This document shows positions 51,773 through 61,523 of a stretch of DNA of 64,000 nucleotides, in pieces; position 1 is the first letter of the stretch, and each line of letters opens with the position of its first letter. This DNA comes from Nodosilinea nodulosa PCC 7104 (GTDB taxonomy: Bacteria; Cyanobacteriota; Cyanobacteriia; Phormidesmidales; Phormidesmidaceae). Made by a program: the position numbers and the translations under genes. Under the pieces are notes generated by a model that did no database searches, had not been told where the DNA came from, and saw only the letters and a program-made list of their open reading frames with translations. The stretch covers positions 2,571,814 to 2,635,813 of the forward strand of contig NZ_JH976537.1 in assembly GCF_000309385.1 (NCBI RefSeq), in the 5' to 3' direction.

Positions 51773-52153
51773 ATGTTCAACCTAGAAGGCACCCTTCTCG
51801 GTTTCATTGGCGGCAACTCGAGCAGGCCCAAGGCCATCGTGCTCGGCGTTGAAGACGAGCAAATCGCCATCACCCTGCCGAAGGAACTGCGCCCTTTCAT
51901 TACTCGCTCGGTCAGCGCAGGCGATCGCCTGCGCTGCATTGGCTCCACCCAGGTTGATTTTCAAGCCGGAGTGATCAGGCTCAAGTCGCATCAGGTCTTT
52001 GTTTTGCCCCCTGTGGAGCAGGAATCTCCCCCCGTCTCCGCCGTACCCGCCCAACCCAGGGCCAGCTCCCCCGGCCAGCGTTTAGCGAGGGTGCCGCGCC
52101 TCGCGGACACTCCCTTCTACGTCCGGGTGAGCCGAAATAAAGGCCGAAAATAG
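51773..52153 (+). CDS. Conserved cyanobacterial hypothetical protein
   Basis: 126 aa from ATG 51773 (frame open further upstream only through repeats). Residues 1-78 (GTLLGFIGG, AITLPKELRPFITRSVSAGD, DFQAGVIRLKSHQVFVL) resemble the OB-like N-terminal segment of cyanobacterial (2Fe-2S) ferredoxin-domain proteins, but no Cys cluster follows. The C-terminal third is Pro/Ser-rich, and codons 105-114 coincide with a dispersed hairpin repeat at 52087-52112. Function unknown; nif location suggests linkage. Confidence 0.6.
   Translation: MFNLEGTLLGFIGGNSSRPKAIVLGVEDEQIAITLPKELRPFITRSVSAGDRLRCIGSTQVDFQAGVIRLKSHQVFVLPPVEQESPPVSAVPAQPRASSPGQRLARVPRLADTPFYVRVSRNKGRK
52087..52112. repeat. Hairpin repeat inside a coding sequence
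   Basis: GAGGGTGCCGCG and CGCGGACACTC arms with a CCT loop; looks like a dispersed repeat that has entered the 3' part of the reading frame without disrupting it. Confidence 0.5.
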
Positions 52154-52168
52154 GATTTGGTACTGGCT

Positions 52169-52516
52169 TTAAAGCACGCCCTGTTCATTGACGCGCACGT
52201 CCAGCGGCGCGCCGGTGCTCGACGGCGAGTAAACCCGAATTTTGGCCTGGGGGCTAAACCTGGCCAAAAAATGCGCGATCGCCGTCAGGCGGCTGAGCAC
52301 GCGCCAGTTTCGCAGCGCGTCGGGGCAGTAAATTACGAGCATCGGCACGTTGGCCAGACTTATGGACCAGCGACACTCCATCAGCAGCGACTGAAGCGAG
52401 CCTTCGCAGGCTTCAAAAAAATACCGGCTGGTGGACAGCTCTAGCTGGCGGCGCAAAACAGCATCCGCATCCGACAGAGCGTCAGGCGGCAAATCTTCCG
52501 GTGGCAGGGGCAGCAT
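52169..52516 (-). CDS. Conserved hypothetical protein in nif region
   Basis: 115 aa from ATG 52516. The N-terminus is acidic/Pro-rich; residues 25-90 (TSRYFFEACEGSLQSLLMEC, VPMLVIYCPDALRNWRVLSR) suggest an alpha/beta domain with two Cys. Not recognised. It lies 23 bp downstream of the next minus-strand hypothetical, so the two are likely co-transcribed, convergent with the nifT unit and divergent from cnfR. Confidence 0.55.
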   Translation of the reverse strand: MLPLPPEDLPPDALSDADAVLRRQLELSTSRYFFEACEGSLQSLLMECRWSISLANVPMLVIYCPDALRNWRVLSRLTAIAHFLARFSPQAKIRVYSPSSTGAPLDVRVNEQGVL

Positions 52517-52539
52517 GGGTATTCGAAACGGTAAGGGGG

Positions 52540-52857
52540 TCAAAGGGTGTTGCCCGCCCGCTCCACGGCAACGGCGCGGGCAATAGGGTCGGGGAATTCT
52601 TGCAAATCGGCGTCTTCCCCGGCGGGCATAGGCGATACAAAGGTGTAGCAGGGGTCGCACTGGCCGATGTCAAACACCTGGAGCACCCATTTGTCGGGCA
52701 GACCTTCGACCCCAATTTCTACCGCGTACCACTCGCTGCCGGTCTCGCGGGTCGAGAGAACCGAGAAGAAGTCCTGGTCCTCTTCAGGAATCTCCAGGTC
52801 TGCCATGAGAAATGTCATTGCCAGCGATCCGGCATCGGTCGTTGTTAGCGTCAGCAT
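52540..52857 (-). CDS. Conserved hypothetical protein in nif region
   Basis: 105 aa, acidic. AAGGAG lies 8 bp before the ATG. Segments FLMADLEIPEEDQDFFSVLS and WVLQVFDIGQCDPCYTFVSP (with a C-x-x-C) are distinctive but I do not recognise the family. Upstream partner of the 115-aa hypothetical. Location between nifT and cnfR suggests a diazotrophy role. Confidence 0.6.
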   Translation of the reverse strand: MLTLTTTDAGSLAMTFLMADLEIPEEDQDFFSVLSTRETGSEWYAVEIGVEGLPDKWVLQVFDIGQCDPCYTFVSPMPAGEDADLQEFPDPIARAVAVERAGNTL

Positions 52858-53603
52858 GGGAGCATCTCCTTATTGATCAGCGGATGCGGCGATCGCCCCC
52901 GGCAGCGATCGCCCAAGGTCAGGCCCAAAGCCCGGCAGGCTGCGGGGCAGAGCCGCAGGCCACTTTAAATACAGCTATAAACCGCCGTAGCGGGCCGTGG
53001 AGCCGCTGGCTTTGCCCAGCAGAGAAATAGGTCAAATTAATGGAGAAAGACACCGGGCAAGCCAAAACGAAGGGCCTAAACCATCGGCCTGGGCGATCGC
53101 TCTTAGCCTGCGATCGCCGCAGAAATCTGGTTGATAAAGCTTGCACACTCTCTACCCTCCATTACCGGAGATTCGCCCCAAACATTCCGTATAAGCCGAC
53201 ACAAAAACCCCTAAAAAACGGCAAGGAGATTGTCTCTTTGTGTTTCAAAAAAGCGCCGCGCCAACGGGGCAGGTCGCCGCTCTGCGTAACAGAATATGTG
53301 CGAAAATTAAAGCTATGTAAAAAATCGTTTTGAGTTCGAAATAGTATGGTGGTTTCATGGGTTTCCAAGCCTAATTTTCGTAATTTCGCCAACCTTTTTC
53401 GGGCCTGAAAAGTGCCAACTGAACCCTATGCCGAAAACTATGAAATAAACCTTAAATAGTGTCGAGTGACATAAAAGAGCGTTCCCTTACTTGTTATTCC
53501 TTAAATCCAGCGGGCAGAAGCCTTCACACTGACGATTTTGGAGCGCCCTGGCGGCCTGCTCCACTGCACCCCAAAGCAAGTAAACTGTCGTTTTCTGCGG
53601 TCT
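52858..53603. promoter_or_regulatory. Intergenic upstream of cnfR
   Basis: 746 bp, increasingly AT-rich toward cnfR. No NtcA consensus (GTA-N8-TAC) was found by eye. A 97-codon open frame from 53040 has composition unlike a real gene and is not called. Presumably holds the cnfR promoter. Confidence 0.4.
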
Positions 53604-55199
53604 ATGGTTTACACCATCAAAGACGGTTGCATCCTGTGTGATAGCTGTCGACCTCAGTGCCCCCACGGGGCCATCAAGTCAGACGTCAATCAATCCGGCT
53701 ACTGGATTGATCCGACCCTTTGCGACGGCTGCCAGGAGATGGAAGTGCCCCAGTGCGTTGAGGTGTGCAGCGTCGGTTCGCTAGCGCCGCTACAGCCTAA
53801 AAAAGGGCGCTGCAAGAGCAGTCTGCTGCCAGCGGCCATTCCCGATATTTTTCTAAATGGCAAGACCAACCCGTTTGCGTCATCCATGGTGGTTTGGGAA
53901 GCCTGCAATATTCTGGCTCAGCGCCAAACCCTGCCCTGGCAGACCGACGCCAGCGGCCATCGGTTTTATCAGCGCCCGGTGCACCGGGGCCGGGGAAAAA
54001 TGCGGTTTCATTTGGCCGCCAGCCCTGAGGCCGCTGCCGCCCAACCTATCCCCCCCACCCCAGGGGAGTTCGACCCCAAACACCTCGACCTGCGAGCCGC
54101 CTGCGTCCACCTCATTTTTGCCGCCTACATCACCACCGTCGATTGCCCCTGGGAGACCCCCTTTGTGCTGAATGACCAGCACATCGAGCAGTACCTCGGC
54201 CTGGACAAGCGCAAAGATCTGACCAAACTTGAAAAGCTCACGCTGATCAAAGATTTAGTCCACCAGTGCTGCCAAATCTTGGTAACGATAGACTGGCCCC
54301 GCCAGGGCAAGGTACCAGCTTTCAGGCTAGATTCGCACCCAATTTGGCATTTGGAAGATACCCAGTACTATTTTGCTAAAGACAGTGAGGGGGCGCGCCA
54401 CCTGATCGGTCTGAGCTTTACGGTGAGGGCAGGCCTGTGGGCCAGGCAGTTTCTCAACCAGCGAGACTACCGACGCCATACCGCGTTCTACCAGTACGGA
54501 ACCTTACCCCAGTCGCTACTCTTAGAAGTCATGGGCAACTGGCAGCAGCACGAAGGCGCCGTGCGGCTGTTGCTGTGGTTTTTGTTTAAGCTGCGCCTGG
54601 GCAGCGATCAGCGCATAACCGTGAAAACCCTGCTGCGGATTGCCTATGGCGAACAGCGGGTACACGAAGCCACCACCGTGCGAGGAGCCCACAAGCGCCT
54701 GCTCAAAAGCTTCGAGAGCGATCTGGAAACCATTTACTACTACGGTCTCAAACCCGAGTTCGATCCAGAGACCTATCCCTCCGATATTCAGCCTCTCTGG
54801 GCCAGAGTCGCCGACATTCCCAACGATGCCGAGGCCGCCCTGGAATTCTGGGCCGAGGATGCCAATCAGGCCCTCAGCCTGACCGACAAAGCCCCCCGCG
54901 ATAAGTGGCAGCGGCTGCTGAATGCCCGCTTGCTGGGGTTTGAGCTATCTGAGGAATGGCAGCGGACGGCAAAAGGCAAGATCACCAAGCAGCGGCAGCG
55001 CCGCCCCCAGGGAAGGCCGTCGCCAGGGCAGCTTTCGGGGCAGGATATCCGCACGGCCCGACAGCAGCAAAACGTCAGTCAACGGGCCCTAGCCGAACGG
55101 CTGGGCAAAAGCCAAAGCTGGATTCGCGATATAGAAAAGGGCCGCTTTAGCGTCAGCGCGGAGGATCAGGTTTTGCTTCGGCAGGCCCTCAACCTCTAG
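53604..55199 (+). CDS. cnfR: Nitrogen-fixation transcriptional activator CnfR (PatB-like)
   Basis: 531 aa from ATG 53604. An N-terminal ferredoxin domain with two 4Fe-4S motifs (CILCDSCRPQCPHGAI, CDGCQEMEVPQCVEVC) that would sense oxygen or redox. A long middle domain of CnfR/PatB type follows. The C-terminal helix-turn-helix (VSQRALAERLGKSQSWIRDI) binds DNA. CnfR is the master activator of nif genes under low oxygen in non-heterocystous cyanobacteria; the name PatB is used in heterocystous strains. Likely targets are the nifB and nifP promoters. Confidence 0.93.
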   Translation: MVYTIKDGCILCDSCRPQCPHGAIKSDVNQSGYWIDPTLCDGCQEMEVPQCVEVCSVGSLAPLQPKKGRCKSSLLPAAIPDIFLNGKTNPFASSMVVWEACNILAQRQTLPWQTDASGHRFYQRPVHRGRGKMRFHLAASPEAAAAQPIPPTPGEFDPKHLDLRAACVHLIFAAYITTVDCPWETPFVLNDQHIEQYLGLDKRKDLTKLEKLTLIKDLVHQCCQILVTIDWPRQGKVPAFRLDSHPIWHLEDTQYYFAKDSEGARHLIGLSFTVRAGLWARQFLNQRDYRRHTAFYQYGTLPQSLLLEVMGNWQQHEGAVRLLLWFLFKLRLGSDQRITVKTLLRIAYGEQRVHEATTVRGAHKRLLKSFESDLETIYYYGLKPEFDPETYPSDIQPLWARVADIPNDAEAALEFWAEDANQALSLTDKAPRDKWQRLLNARLLGFELSEEWQRTAKGKITKQRQRRPQGRPSPGQLSGQDIRTARQQQNVSQRALAERLGKSQSWIRDIEKGRFSVSAEDQVLLRQALNL

Positions 55200-55472
55200 G
55201 TAAGGCGGCGCTACGCGATCGCTCAGGGCCGCCTCAATTGGTTGAGATCGCGGGGCAGAGATTCTCTGCGGGGGTGCATATTATTCTAGGATTTAGTAAG
55301 TAACCCAGGTACAGCTCGGGAGCTGGCGTTTTCTCCCAGGCAAAACTCTCCGGCTAAACTCGAATCAGGTTTGACGTCCTCAATGCCAGGTCTTTGGATG
55401 GATGAATCGAGGCAGGGGCTTGAGCGGAGCGGATAGATTGAGCCCAAAGCGAGGGAGTTTTGCACAGCCCTC

Positions 55473-56198
55473 ATGCTTGCACAGCAATTGACTCGTCTGG
55501 TGTTTTTTGGGCGTTTTTTCCGGCATTTTTTTGGCGTTTTTGGTAAGTCCACTTTGACCACGTTTTTGTTTGACTTTGACGGTACCTTGGCAGACAGTTT
55601 GTCAACCATTGTGGAGATTACGAATCGATTAGCGCCAGAGTTTGGCTACCGTCCGACGCCCCCGGCGGAGGTTGAGGCCCTCAAGGGCCTCAGCGCCCGG
55701 CAGTTAATTCGGTATTCGGGCATTCCCGTGCTCAAAATTCCTGCGCTGCTGCGCCGCCTGAGGATAGAGCTACAGGCCCACAGCGACCAAATTGCCCCCT
55801 GTGTGGGCATACCAGCGGCCATTCGGCATCTGCACGCCCAGAACTATTCGCTGGCGGTAATCACGTCCAATACCCCTGCCATGGTCCATCAGTTTCTGGC
55901 CGCCCACGGCCTGGACAATTGCTTCATCAGCGTCGATGGCGGCGGCACGCTGTTTGGCAAGGGCAGGCTAATTGCCAAATGGCTGGACTGCCATCAGATC
56001 ATGCCAGAAAAGACGGTCTATGTGGGCGACGAGGTGCGCGATATTCAGGCGGCTCGATTTGCGGGTATTCGTCCTATTTCGGTCACCTGGGGATTCAACA
56101 GCCGCGAGGCTCTGGCGGCGGCCCAGCCCGACTGGCTGGTGGATCACCCCGATACGCTGGGCGCGATCGCCGCTTCCCTATCCCGCCCAGAAGCCTGA
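55473..56198 (+). CDS. HAD family hydrolase (phosphoglycolate phosphatase-like)
   Basis: 241 aa from ATG 55473; a TTG at 55554 (just before TTFLFDFDGTLAD) would give 214 aa and remove an odd FFGRFFRHFFG tract encoded by a repeat array. Motif I FDFDGTLAD, motif II VITSNTP, Lys in GKGRLIAKW and motif III VGDEVRDIQAA are all present, so it is an active HAD phosphatase. The substrate may be a small phosphomonoester. Confidence 0.88.
   Translation: MLAQQLTRLVFFGRFFRHFFGVFGKSTLTTFLFDFDGTLADSLSTIVEITNRLAPEFGYRPTPPAEVEALKGLSARQLIRYSGIPVLKIPALLRRLRIELQAHSDQIAPCVGIPAAIRHLHAQNYSLAVITSNTPAMVHQFLAAHGLDNCFISVDGGGTLFGKGRLIAKWLDCHQIMPEKTVYVGDEVRDIQAARFAGIRPISVTWGFNSREALAAAQPDWLVDHPDTLGAIAASLSRPEA
55499..55544. 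repeat. Phased GG(C/T)GTTTTTT array near HAD start
   Basis: Units beginning GGTGTTTTTT, GGCGTTTTTT, GGCATTTTTT and GGCGTTTTT at 11-12-bp spacing. Resembles the 12-bp array at 16345-16392. It either encodes the Phe-rich N-terminus of the HAD protein or lies in its leader if the TTG at 55554 is the start. Confidence 0.5.
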
Positions 56199-56211
56199 TG
56201 GATGCCTCTGG

Positions 56212-58044
56212 CTAACTCTCCTGATTAGATCGCTCTCTGGAATGGCCATTGACCTCGACAGCAGACGCCTCCAGGGCATAGGTCTGGCGAGGGGTACCAA
56301 TCTCAATGTCGTTTTTCTCCAGCGCCTCGCGCACCCGAAACCGAAACTCTCGGCCCACCGCCCACTGCTGGGCCGGGGCGGTCTGAATCCAGGTGGTGAT
56401 GGTCATGCCGCGGTGGGATACGCTGTCGATGCCCAGCACATCGGGAGCGACCAGCATTTTGTCTTGCCACTGGGGGTCGTCGTAGAGGCCCTGGGCCACC
56501 TCCCGCAGCACCCTGAGCGCCTTGGCCGGGTCGGTGTGGTAGGCCACATCAATGCTAAAGTTCACCCGCGACCAGGATCGCGTCAGGTTCTTCACCTGGA
56601 CAATGGCGCTGTTGGGCAGAGTGACCAGTTCGCCGTCGCCGCTGCGCAGCTGGGTCACCCGCAGGTTGAGGTTTTCCACCAGCCCGGTGGTATCGCCCAG
56701 GTCGATCACATCGCCGATGGCGTACTGGTCTTCGGCCAAAATCAAAAAGCCATTCACCAGATCTTTGACCAGACTCTGGGAGCCAAAGGAAATCGCCAGG
56801 CCGAGCAGCCCGCCAATCGCCAGCACCGACCCGGTGGGAATGCCCAATCGGCCCAGGGCCGCCAGCAGCCCGGTGGTGGCAATCAGCACGGTGGCCAGAC
56901 CCTTGGCCGCCCCGGCAATGGTGGAGATGCGCAGCTTGCGGCGCTGGGCGTCGCCCATATCAATCAGGCTGCTGAAGTCGTGGCTTTGCCAGGTGGCCTT
57001 GAAGCGATCGATGGTGCGGCGGCTGAGGCGAATGGCCAGCCCGGTAAAGAACCACACGGCCAAAAGTTCCAGGGGCTTGCTGAGCACATAGCCGCTGATG
57101 GCGGACAGGCCCGGCAGCTGGTTGGCCAGCTTAAATACGCCGATGTACCACATCAGCACAAGCAGCCAAAAGAGCAGCCACTGCAAAAAACTCCACAGGC
57201 CAAGCCGCCGGTCCAGGTTGAGGGTGTGCTTTAACCCCTCTAAAAAATGGGTTCGCTGCTGGATCAGGCGTTCTGTATCGGCCTGTTTTGGCACAGTCTG
57301 CTGCGGGTCAATCAAGGCCTCCTGGGCGGGGGCGGGGTCTAGATCGCGCTTGTGCTGGCGCAGAACCCGCTGCCGATGGCCAATGCCACGCTTGAGCAGG
57401 GCGACGGCGAGGGTCGCTACCACCATCCAGCACAGGGCGCGAAGGGATTGGCCAAGCGTGCTGACAATGGCGTCGCTGGAATACTGCTTGATGCCTTTGC
57501 GAATTTCGGTGTTGAGAATATCGCGCCATTCGGCGGCCAGGGCGTCGATGGGTTTGCCGTTGAAGTCGGCATCCTTTGCCGTTACCGAAACCAGGGTCAG
57601 CGGGCGGGGGTATTTATCATCCCGCACGTCGATGACGGTGACATTGTTGAGCCGCGCCACGGCTACCACCAGCGTCTTGAGATCCATGGTGCGGTAGGTA
57701 ATAGCCAGGTTCAGGCGATCTTCAATTTGCTTGGCCCGCTGCTCTACGGGGGTGCCCGCCGCCGCTTTGCTGCGATCGTAGACCGTGGGAGAGGCGATGG
57801 TAAACAGGGTGCTGTTGTCTAGGGGCGATCGCACCGGGGCGGCCTCCAGATCGCCAAACCGAACCACGTCTTTGGGCAGGGCACTGCCATCCCGCTGGCC
57901 AAATCCATCGGGCAGGGAAAACTGGGCCGGGCTGGGTTGGGCTAGGGCCAGGGTGATGCCGCAGGCGAGCAGCAGGGCCAAGCCCAGGGCGAACCATCGC
58001 TTCAGGAACCGCAGACGGGAATGGAGAGAGGGTTTGTAGGTCAT
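56212..58044 (-). CDS. MscS-family mechanosensitive ion channel
   Basis: 610 aa from ATG 58044. Signal peptide (about 18-37, cleavage near SPAQF), a periplasmic domain (about 40-190), then membrane helices near 190, 285, 320, 380 and the pore helix region LGRLGIPTGSVLAIGGLLGL. The MscS beta domain follows (NGFLILAEDQYAIGDVIDLG, TLPNSAIVQVKNLTRSW). Releases solutes on osmotic downshock. Longer than minimal MscS because of the periplasmic domain. Confidence 0.92.
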   Translation of the reverse strand: MTYKPSLHSRLRFLKRWFALGLALLLACGITLALAQPSPAQFSLPDGFGQRDGSALPKDVVRFGDLEAAPVRSPLDNSTLFTIASPTVYDRSKAAAGTPVEQRAKQIEDRLNLAITYRTMDLKTLVVAVARLNNVTVIDVRDDKYPRPLTLVSVTAKDADFNGKPIDALAAEWRDILNTEIRKGIKQYSSDAIVSTLGQSLRALCWMVVATLAVALLKRGIGHRQRVLRQHKRDLDPAPAQEALIDPQQTVPKQADTERLIQQRTHFLEGLKHTLNLDRRLGLWSFLQWLLFWLLVLMWYIGVFKLANQLPGLSAISGYVLSKPLELLAVWFFTGLAIRLSRRTIDRFKATWQSHDFSSLIDMGDAQRRKLRISTIAGAAKGLATVLIATTGLLAALGRLGIPTGSVLAIGGLLGLAISFGSQSLVKDLVNGFLILAEDQYAIGDVIDLGDTTGLVENLNLRVTQLRSGDGELVTLPNSAIVQVKNLTRSWSRVNFSIDVAYHTDPAKALRVLREVAQGLYDDPQWQDKMLVAPDVLGIDSVSHRGMTITTWIQTAPAQQWAVGREFRFRVREALEKNDIEIGTPRQTYALEASAVEVNGHSRERSNQES

Positions 58045-58238
58045 AGGCTGGAGGCCTGTAGCGTCGATACAGCTCGCATCACCACCCGCCTTCAAGCCCA
58101 AAATGGTCCTCAAAGAGGCCCAAAAGAGCCGAGATCACAGAGCTGCGATCTGCGGTGGGAGGGGCGTGCTTTGCACAGTGTAACGACTGCGGCCAAGCCG
58201 GTTTTTTAGAAGTCGCTGCCCCTGATTTTGGGCCTGGC

Positions 58239-59372
58239 TTACCAGCTGCCCGACGCCCCACCGCCCGAGGAGTGGCCGCCGCCGCCGCCAGAGCTGCTAC
58301 TGCTGCTGCTGCTGCTGCTGGAGCTAGGGGGTTCGAGCCTGGGCAGGGTGCGGGTGTATTGGTGGGTGCGATCGCAAAACTTGCACACCTCGCTAATCTC
58401 AGCGGTGCCGGTGCTGTGATAAGTGGGTTGAACCACGGTGCGGCTGGTTGCCGACATGGTTTTGTGGCCGCAGCCGGGGCAATTCTGATAGCCCGAGGCC
58501 AAGTAGCTGTAGTCGAAAATAGCGTGGTGGCCGCAGCTGCGGCAGAGCCAAACGTCGTAGTCCACCGACTTGATCGCCTCTTCGGTGCGCTGGCCCGCGT
58601 TGAGGTACTGATCGTCGGCCTGCTCATCGAGGCGCTCCATGGCGCTCTGGCACTGGGGGCAGTGGCGCTTGTGGTAGCGTCGCCAGCGCCCCAGGGCAAA
58701 CAGGCCCGAGCAGGCCCCCACGCCGCCCGCCGCCAGGCCGCCCCCGATCGCCACTCTGGGCGAAACCCAATCGAGCGGCAAATAGGCCAGCACCGGGTTG
58801 ATCGACGGCGGCTGGGCGGGGTCAAAGTTTTGGGTAATCTCATTGACTCCGATCAAAATGCCCTGGGCCATGGCCCCCTGCTTGAACTTGGGCAGCATCG
58901 CGTCGTCAATGATGGCCTGGGCCACCCGGTCGTAGCTGCGATCGTAGCCGCTGCCCAGCTCGATGCGCACCTTGCGATCGCCGGGGGCAACCAGCAGCAA
59001 AATGCCGTCGTTGCGAGCGGCATCGCCAATGCCCCAGGTGTTAAACAGGCCGGTGGCAAAGGGTTGGATGGCGGTGTCGCCGGTCGGGTAGTCCTGAATG
59101 GAGTGAACGGTGAGCAGCACTGCGTGCACCCCCGTCTGGCTGCGAAACTGCGCCAGCTGGGCCTTGACCTGGGCCGCCTCGGTGTCAGTCAAGACCGCGC
59201 CGTAGTCGTTGACGTAGGGGTCTTGGAAGGACGGATAGCCCCCCTGGGCCACCAGGCCGCTCGACAGGCTCAGCATCAGGGCGATCGCGCCCAGCGCCCC
59301 CAGCAGCCAATGGCGACATCGGCCCAGCCCAGCTTTGCGGCGGTGGCGGGCGGTGGCAGAGTTGACAGACAT
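58239..59372 (-). CDS. TPM domain protein with Ser/Gly-rich tail
   Basis: 377 aa. Signal/anchor helix at about 20-43, then a TPM domain (YVNDYGAVLTDTEAAQV, RNDGILLLVAPGDRKVRIELG, AQAIIDDAMLPKFKQG), a second membrane helix near 200, and a zinc-ribbon-like segment (CPQCQSAM; CRSCG; CPGCG; CKFCDRTH). The end is a poly-Ser run then GGGGGHSSGGGASGSW. TPM proteins assist photosystem II repair in plants and cyanobacteria; here the Cys pairs add a likely metal-binding part. Confidence 0.88.
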   Translation of the reverse strand: MSVNSATARHRRKAGLGRCRHWLLGALGAIALMLSLSSGLVAQGGYPSFQDPYVNDYGAVLTDTEAAQVKAQLAQFRSQTGVHAVLLTVHSIQDYPTGDTAIQPFATGLFNTWGIGDAARNDGILLLVAPGDRKVRIELGSGYDRSYDRVAQAIIDDAMLPKFKQGAMAQGILIGVNEITQNFDPAQPPSINPVLAYLPLDWVSPRVAIGGGLAAGGVGACSGLFALGRWRRYHKRHCPQCQSAMERLDEQADDQYLNAGQRTEEAIKSVDYDVWLCRSCGHHAIFDYSYLASGYQNCPGCGHKTMSATSRTVVQPTYHSTGTAEISEVCKFCDRTHQYTRTLPRLEPPSSSSSSSSSSSSGGGGGHSSGGGASGSW

Positions 59373-59626
59373 GATTCCAGGCTCCTCAGCGAGGGACTGG
59401 GCTAAGCGTTCCCCATCGGATGCTGCGGCTTTACCTGGGCGCGATCGCCGCCCCCGTGCTGCTTCCCCCTACGGCCTTCCGTGACTGAGATCATCGCCGC
59501 CCCTGACCCACCGCACCCAACCCCGCTGGGAATCGGCAACCATCCCCCTGTAGATCTTTTTAGATAGATCTCTTTGGACAGAAACTCTCTTTAGACCGCC
59601 CCCCTTTGCCGCTAGCCCCCCACCCC

Positions 59627-60718
59627 ATGACCCAATCCCTCAGCTGCCAAATTCCTCAGCCTGCCCCACAGCCCCAGTCCGCCCCGCTGCCCAGGTCCAC
59701 TGCTGCAAAGACTCCCTCCTGGTGGCTGGGCATGGGCATTGTCCTGGGCAGCCTGGCGAGCTACTGCATCACCTATAGCGTCACCCAAAAGAGTACCGAA
59801 CAGTGGTTTGCGGTACCCTTCGACACCGCCCAGCCATCGGCTCAGCCCCAGCCAAATGGCTTCGCTCTACCCCAGGCCGCCTATGCCAGGCCGTCAGACG
59901 CCTCCGCCACCCAGCCCTCAAATGCCATTGACACCATAGAAGCAGCCATCCTCGACAAAAAAGCCTACTTCGACACCGAAGCGGAGGCCTACCAGGGGCG
60001 GATGACGGCCCTAGAGACCAACCAGACAGAAATTCTGCGCGTTTCTAAAGCCCTAGGGGAGCAGCTGGCCAAGGCCCAACCCGCCTCAGACAATGCCAAT
60101 CCAGAGCTGGCTGATGCCGTTCAGCAGCTCAGCACCCTGACCGCCCAAAACCTGGAGCTGCGAACGGTCGATGAAACGCCCCTCTCCTTGCGCAAGCAAT
60201 CCTACGAGCAAATTCGTCTGCTAGAGCAGCTTGAGACCACCAAGCGGGGTGCCAAAAAGCACGCCAAACTGGCGCTACACTTCTACAGCCAGGGCAAAGC
60301 GGCGGTCATGGTATCGCTGGTGCTGGGCATTGCCGCAGGCTCCCTGGGCGTTTTGATTAGCCGCGAGGGCTGGGACAAATCGGACAATCGATTTATCTAT
60401 TCGTTTGCGCTGCTATCGACCATGGCGCTGTTTTTTAACCAGCTGCCTCGAGTGCTGCAAAGCGAAGTCAACTTTCAAAACAACCGGGATATTTACCTGG
60501 GCTACCTGACCCTGAGCAACACCATTCACACCTACGTCGCCACCGAGAAAGGGGTGGGCGTCGATCCCGAAGCGCCCGATCGCTTTGAAGATCTGCAAAC
60601 CAATCGGTTCATTCACTCGGTCGATGCCAAACTGGCCGAACTCAACCAGCTCAGAATCGGCATTGATGCGACTCAGCGGGTCGATATTTCCAACGTGCTC
60701 AATATCCCGGCGCGATAG
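59627..60718 (+). CDS. Membrane coiled-coil protein of unknown function
   Basis: 363 aa from ATG 59627. A Pro/Gln-rich N-terminus, membrane helix at about 27-48 (WWLGMGIVLGSLASYCITY), a helical coiled-coil region (about 100-220), and two further helices (about 228-248 and 265-280). Recognised only as a cyanobacterial hypothetical. Divergent from the TPM gene; no operon partner is evident. Confidence 0.65.
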   Translation: MTQSLSCQIPQPAPQPQSAPLPRSTAAKTPSWWLGMGIVLGSLASYCITYSVTQKSTEQWFAVPFDTAQPSAQPQPNGFALPQAAYARPSDASATQPSNAIDTIEAAILDKKAYFDTEAEAYQGRMTALETNQTEILRVSKALGEQLAKAQPASDNANPELADAVQQLSTLTAQNLELRTVDETPLSLRKQSYEQIRLLEQLETTKRGAKKHAKLALHFYSQGKAAVMVSLVLGIAAGSLGVLISREGWDKSDNRFIYSFALLSTMALFFNQLPRVLQSEVNFQNNRDIYLGYLTLSNTIHTYVATEKGVGVDPEAPDRFEDLQTNRFIHSVDAKLAELNQLRIGIDATQRVDISNVLNIPAR

Positions 60719-60879
60719 CCCGATGCGGCCTGATGCGGCCTGATGCGGCCCGAAGCGATAGCTTCATGGCCTGCACCTGCGGCGTGAAATCAGTCGGCTG
60801 GGCGATCGCGCCTATGCCTTTGGCTCAGTTTTTTTAAGCTGGAGATGGGGCTATGGTGTAGGTAAACGCGCCCGATGCC

Positions 60880-61293
60880 ATGCTGCAAATTACCCCACGC
60901 ACCGCCATTCCCCTCAGCGACATCGAGCTGAGCGCCGTTCGCTCCCAGGGGGCGGGGGGCCAAAACGTGAACAAAGTCGCCACGGCCATTCACCTGCGCT
61001 TCGACATCCACGCCTCGTCGCTGTCGCCCCTCTACAAAGAGCGCCTGCTGGCCCTCAGCGACAGCCGCATCACCCAGGACGGCGTCATTATTATCAAAGC
61101 CCAGCAGCATCGCACCCAGGAGCAAAACAAAGAAGACGCCCTCCAGCGCCTCAAGACTTTGATTCAAAGCGTCACCGTTACCCCCAAAAAGCGCAAACCC
61201 ACCAGGCCTTCCAAAAGCGCCCAGCGCAAGCGGCTCGACAGCAAAGCCAAGCGCAGCCAGATCAAAGCCCAGCGCGGCAACCTGCGCGACTAA
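60880..61293 (+). CDS. arfB: Alternative ribosome-rescue peptidyl-tRNA hydrolase ArfB
   Basis: 137 aa. The GGQ motif in RSQGAGGQNVNKVATAIHLR, typical of ArfB/YaeJ, and a basic C-terminal tail (PKKRKPTRPSKSAQRKRLDS) that enters the empty mRNA channel. It rescues stalled ribosomes. Length and tail are normal. Confidence 0.93.
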   Translation: MLQITPRTAIPLSDIELSAVRSQGAGGQNVNKVATAIHLRFDIHASSLSPLYKERLLALSDSRITQDGVIIIKAQQHRTQEQNKEDALQRLKTLIQSVTVTPKKRKPTRPSKSAQRKRLDSKAKRSQIKAQRGNLRD

Positions 61294-61523
61294 GGGCACG
61301 CCCCACGACGGGGCCGCCACAGCCTGGGCTTGAAAACAGGTGCCCAAAGAAGTCGGGTCGGGTCAAATGCTACGCTATAGGCTGGTTTGGCAAGATGCCA
61401 GGCTCAATAGCTGCTGCTCTCATCCCCAATCGCTGTCAACCGAGCCACTGGATGCCATTGGTTTGGCCCCACAGCGGACGGCGACCTGAGAGCCAACCCA
61501 TGGACTGTATCGCGATCGCCCCT

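Noticed and set aside
53040..53333. 97-codon frame upstream of cnfR
   Set aside because: Basic, Lys/Arg-rich translation with no conserved pattern; starts without a convincing ribosome binding site.
58283..58325. CTG/AGC triplet run in the TPM gene as an unstable repeat
   Set aside because: It encodes the poly-Ser tail common in this family; mixed Ser codons at its edges suggest ordinary low-complexity coding.
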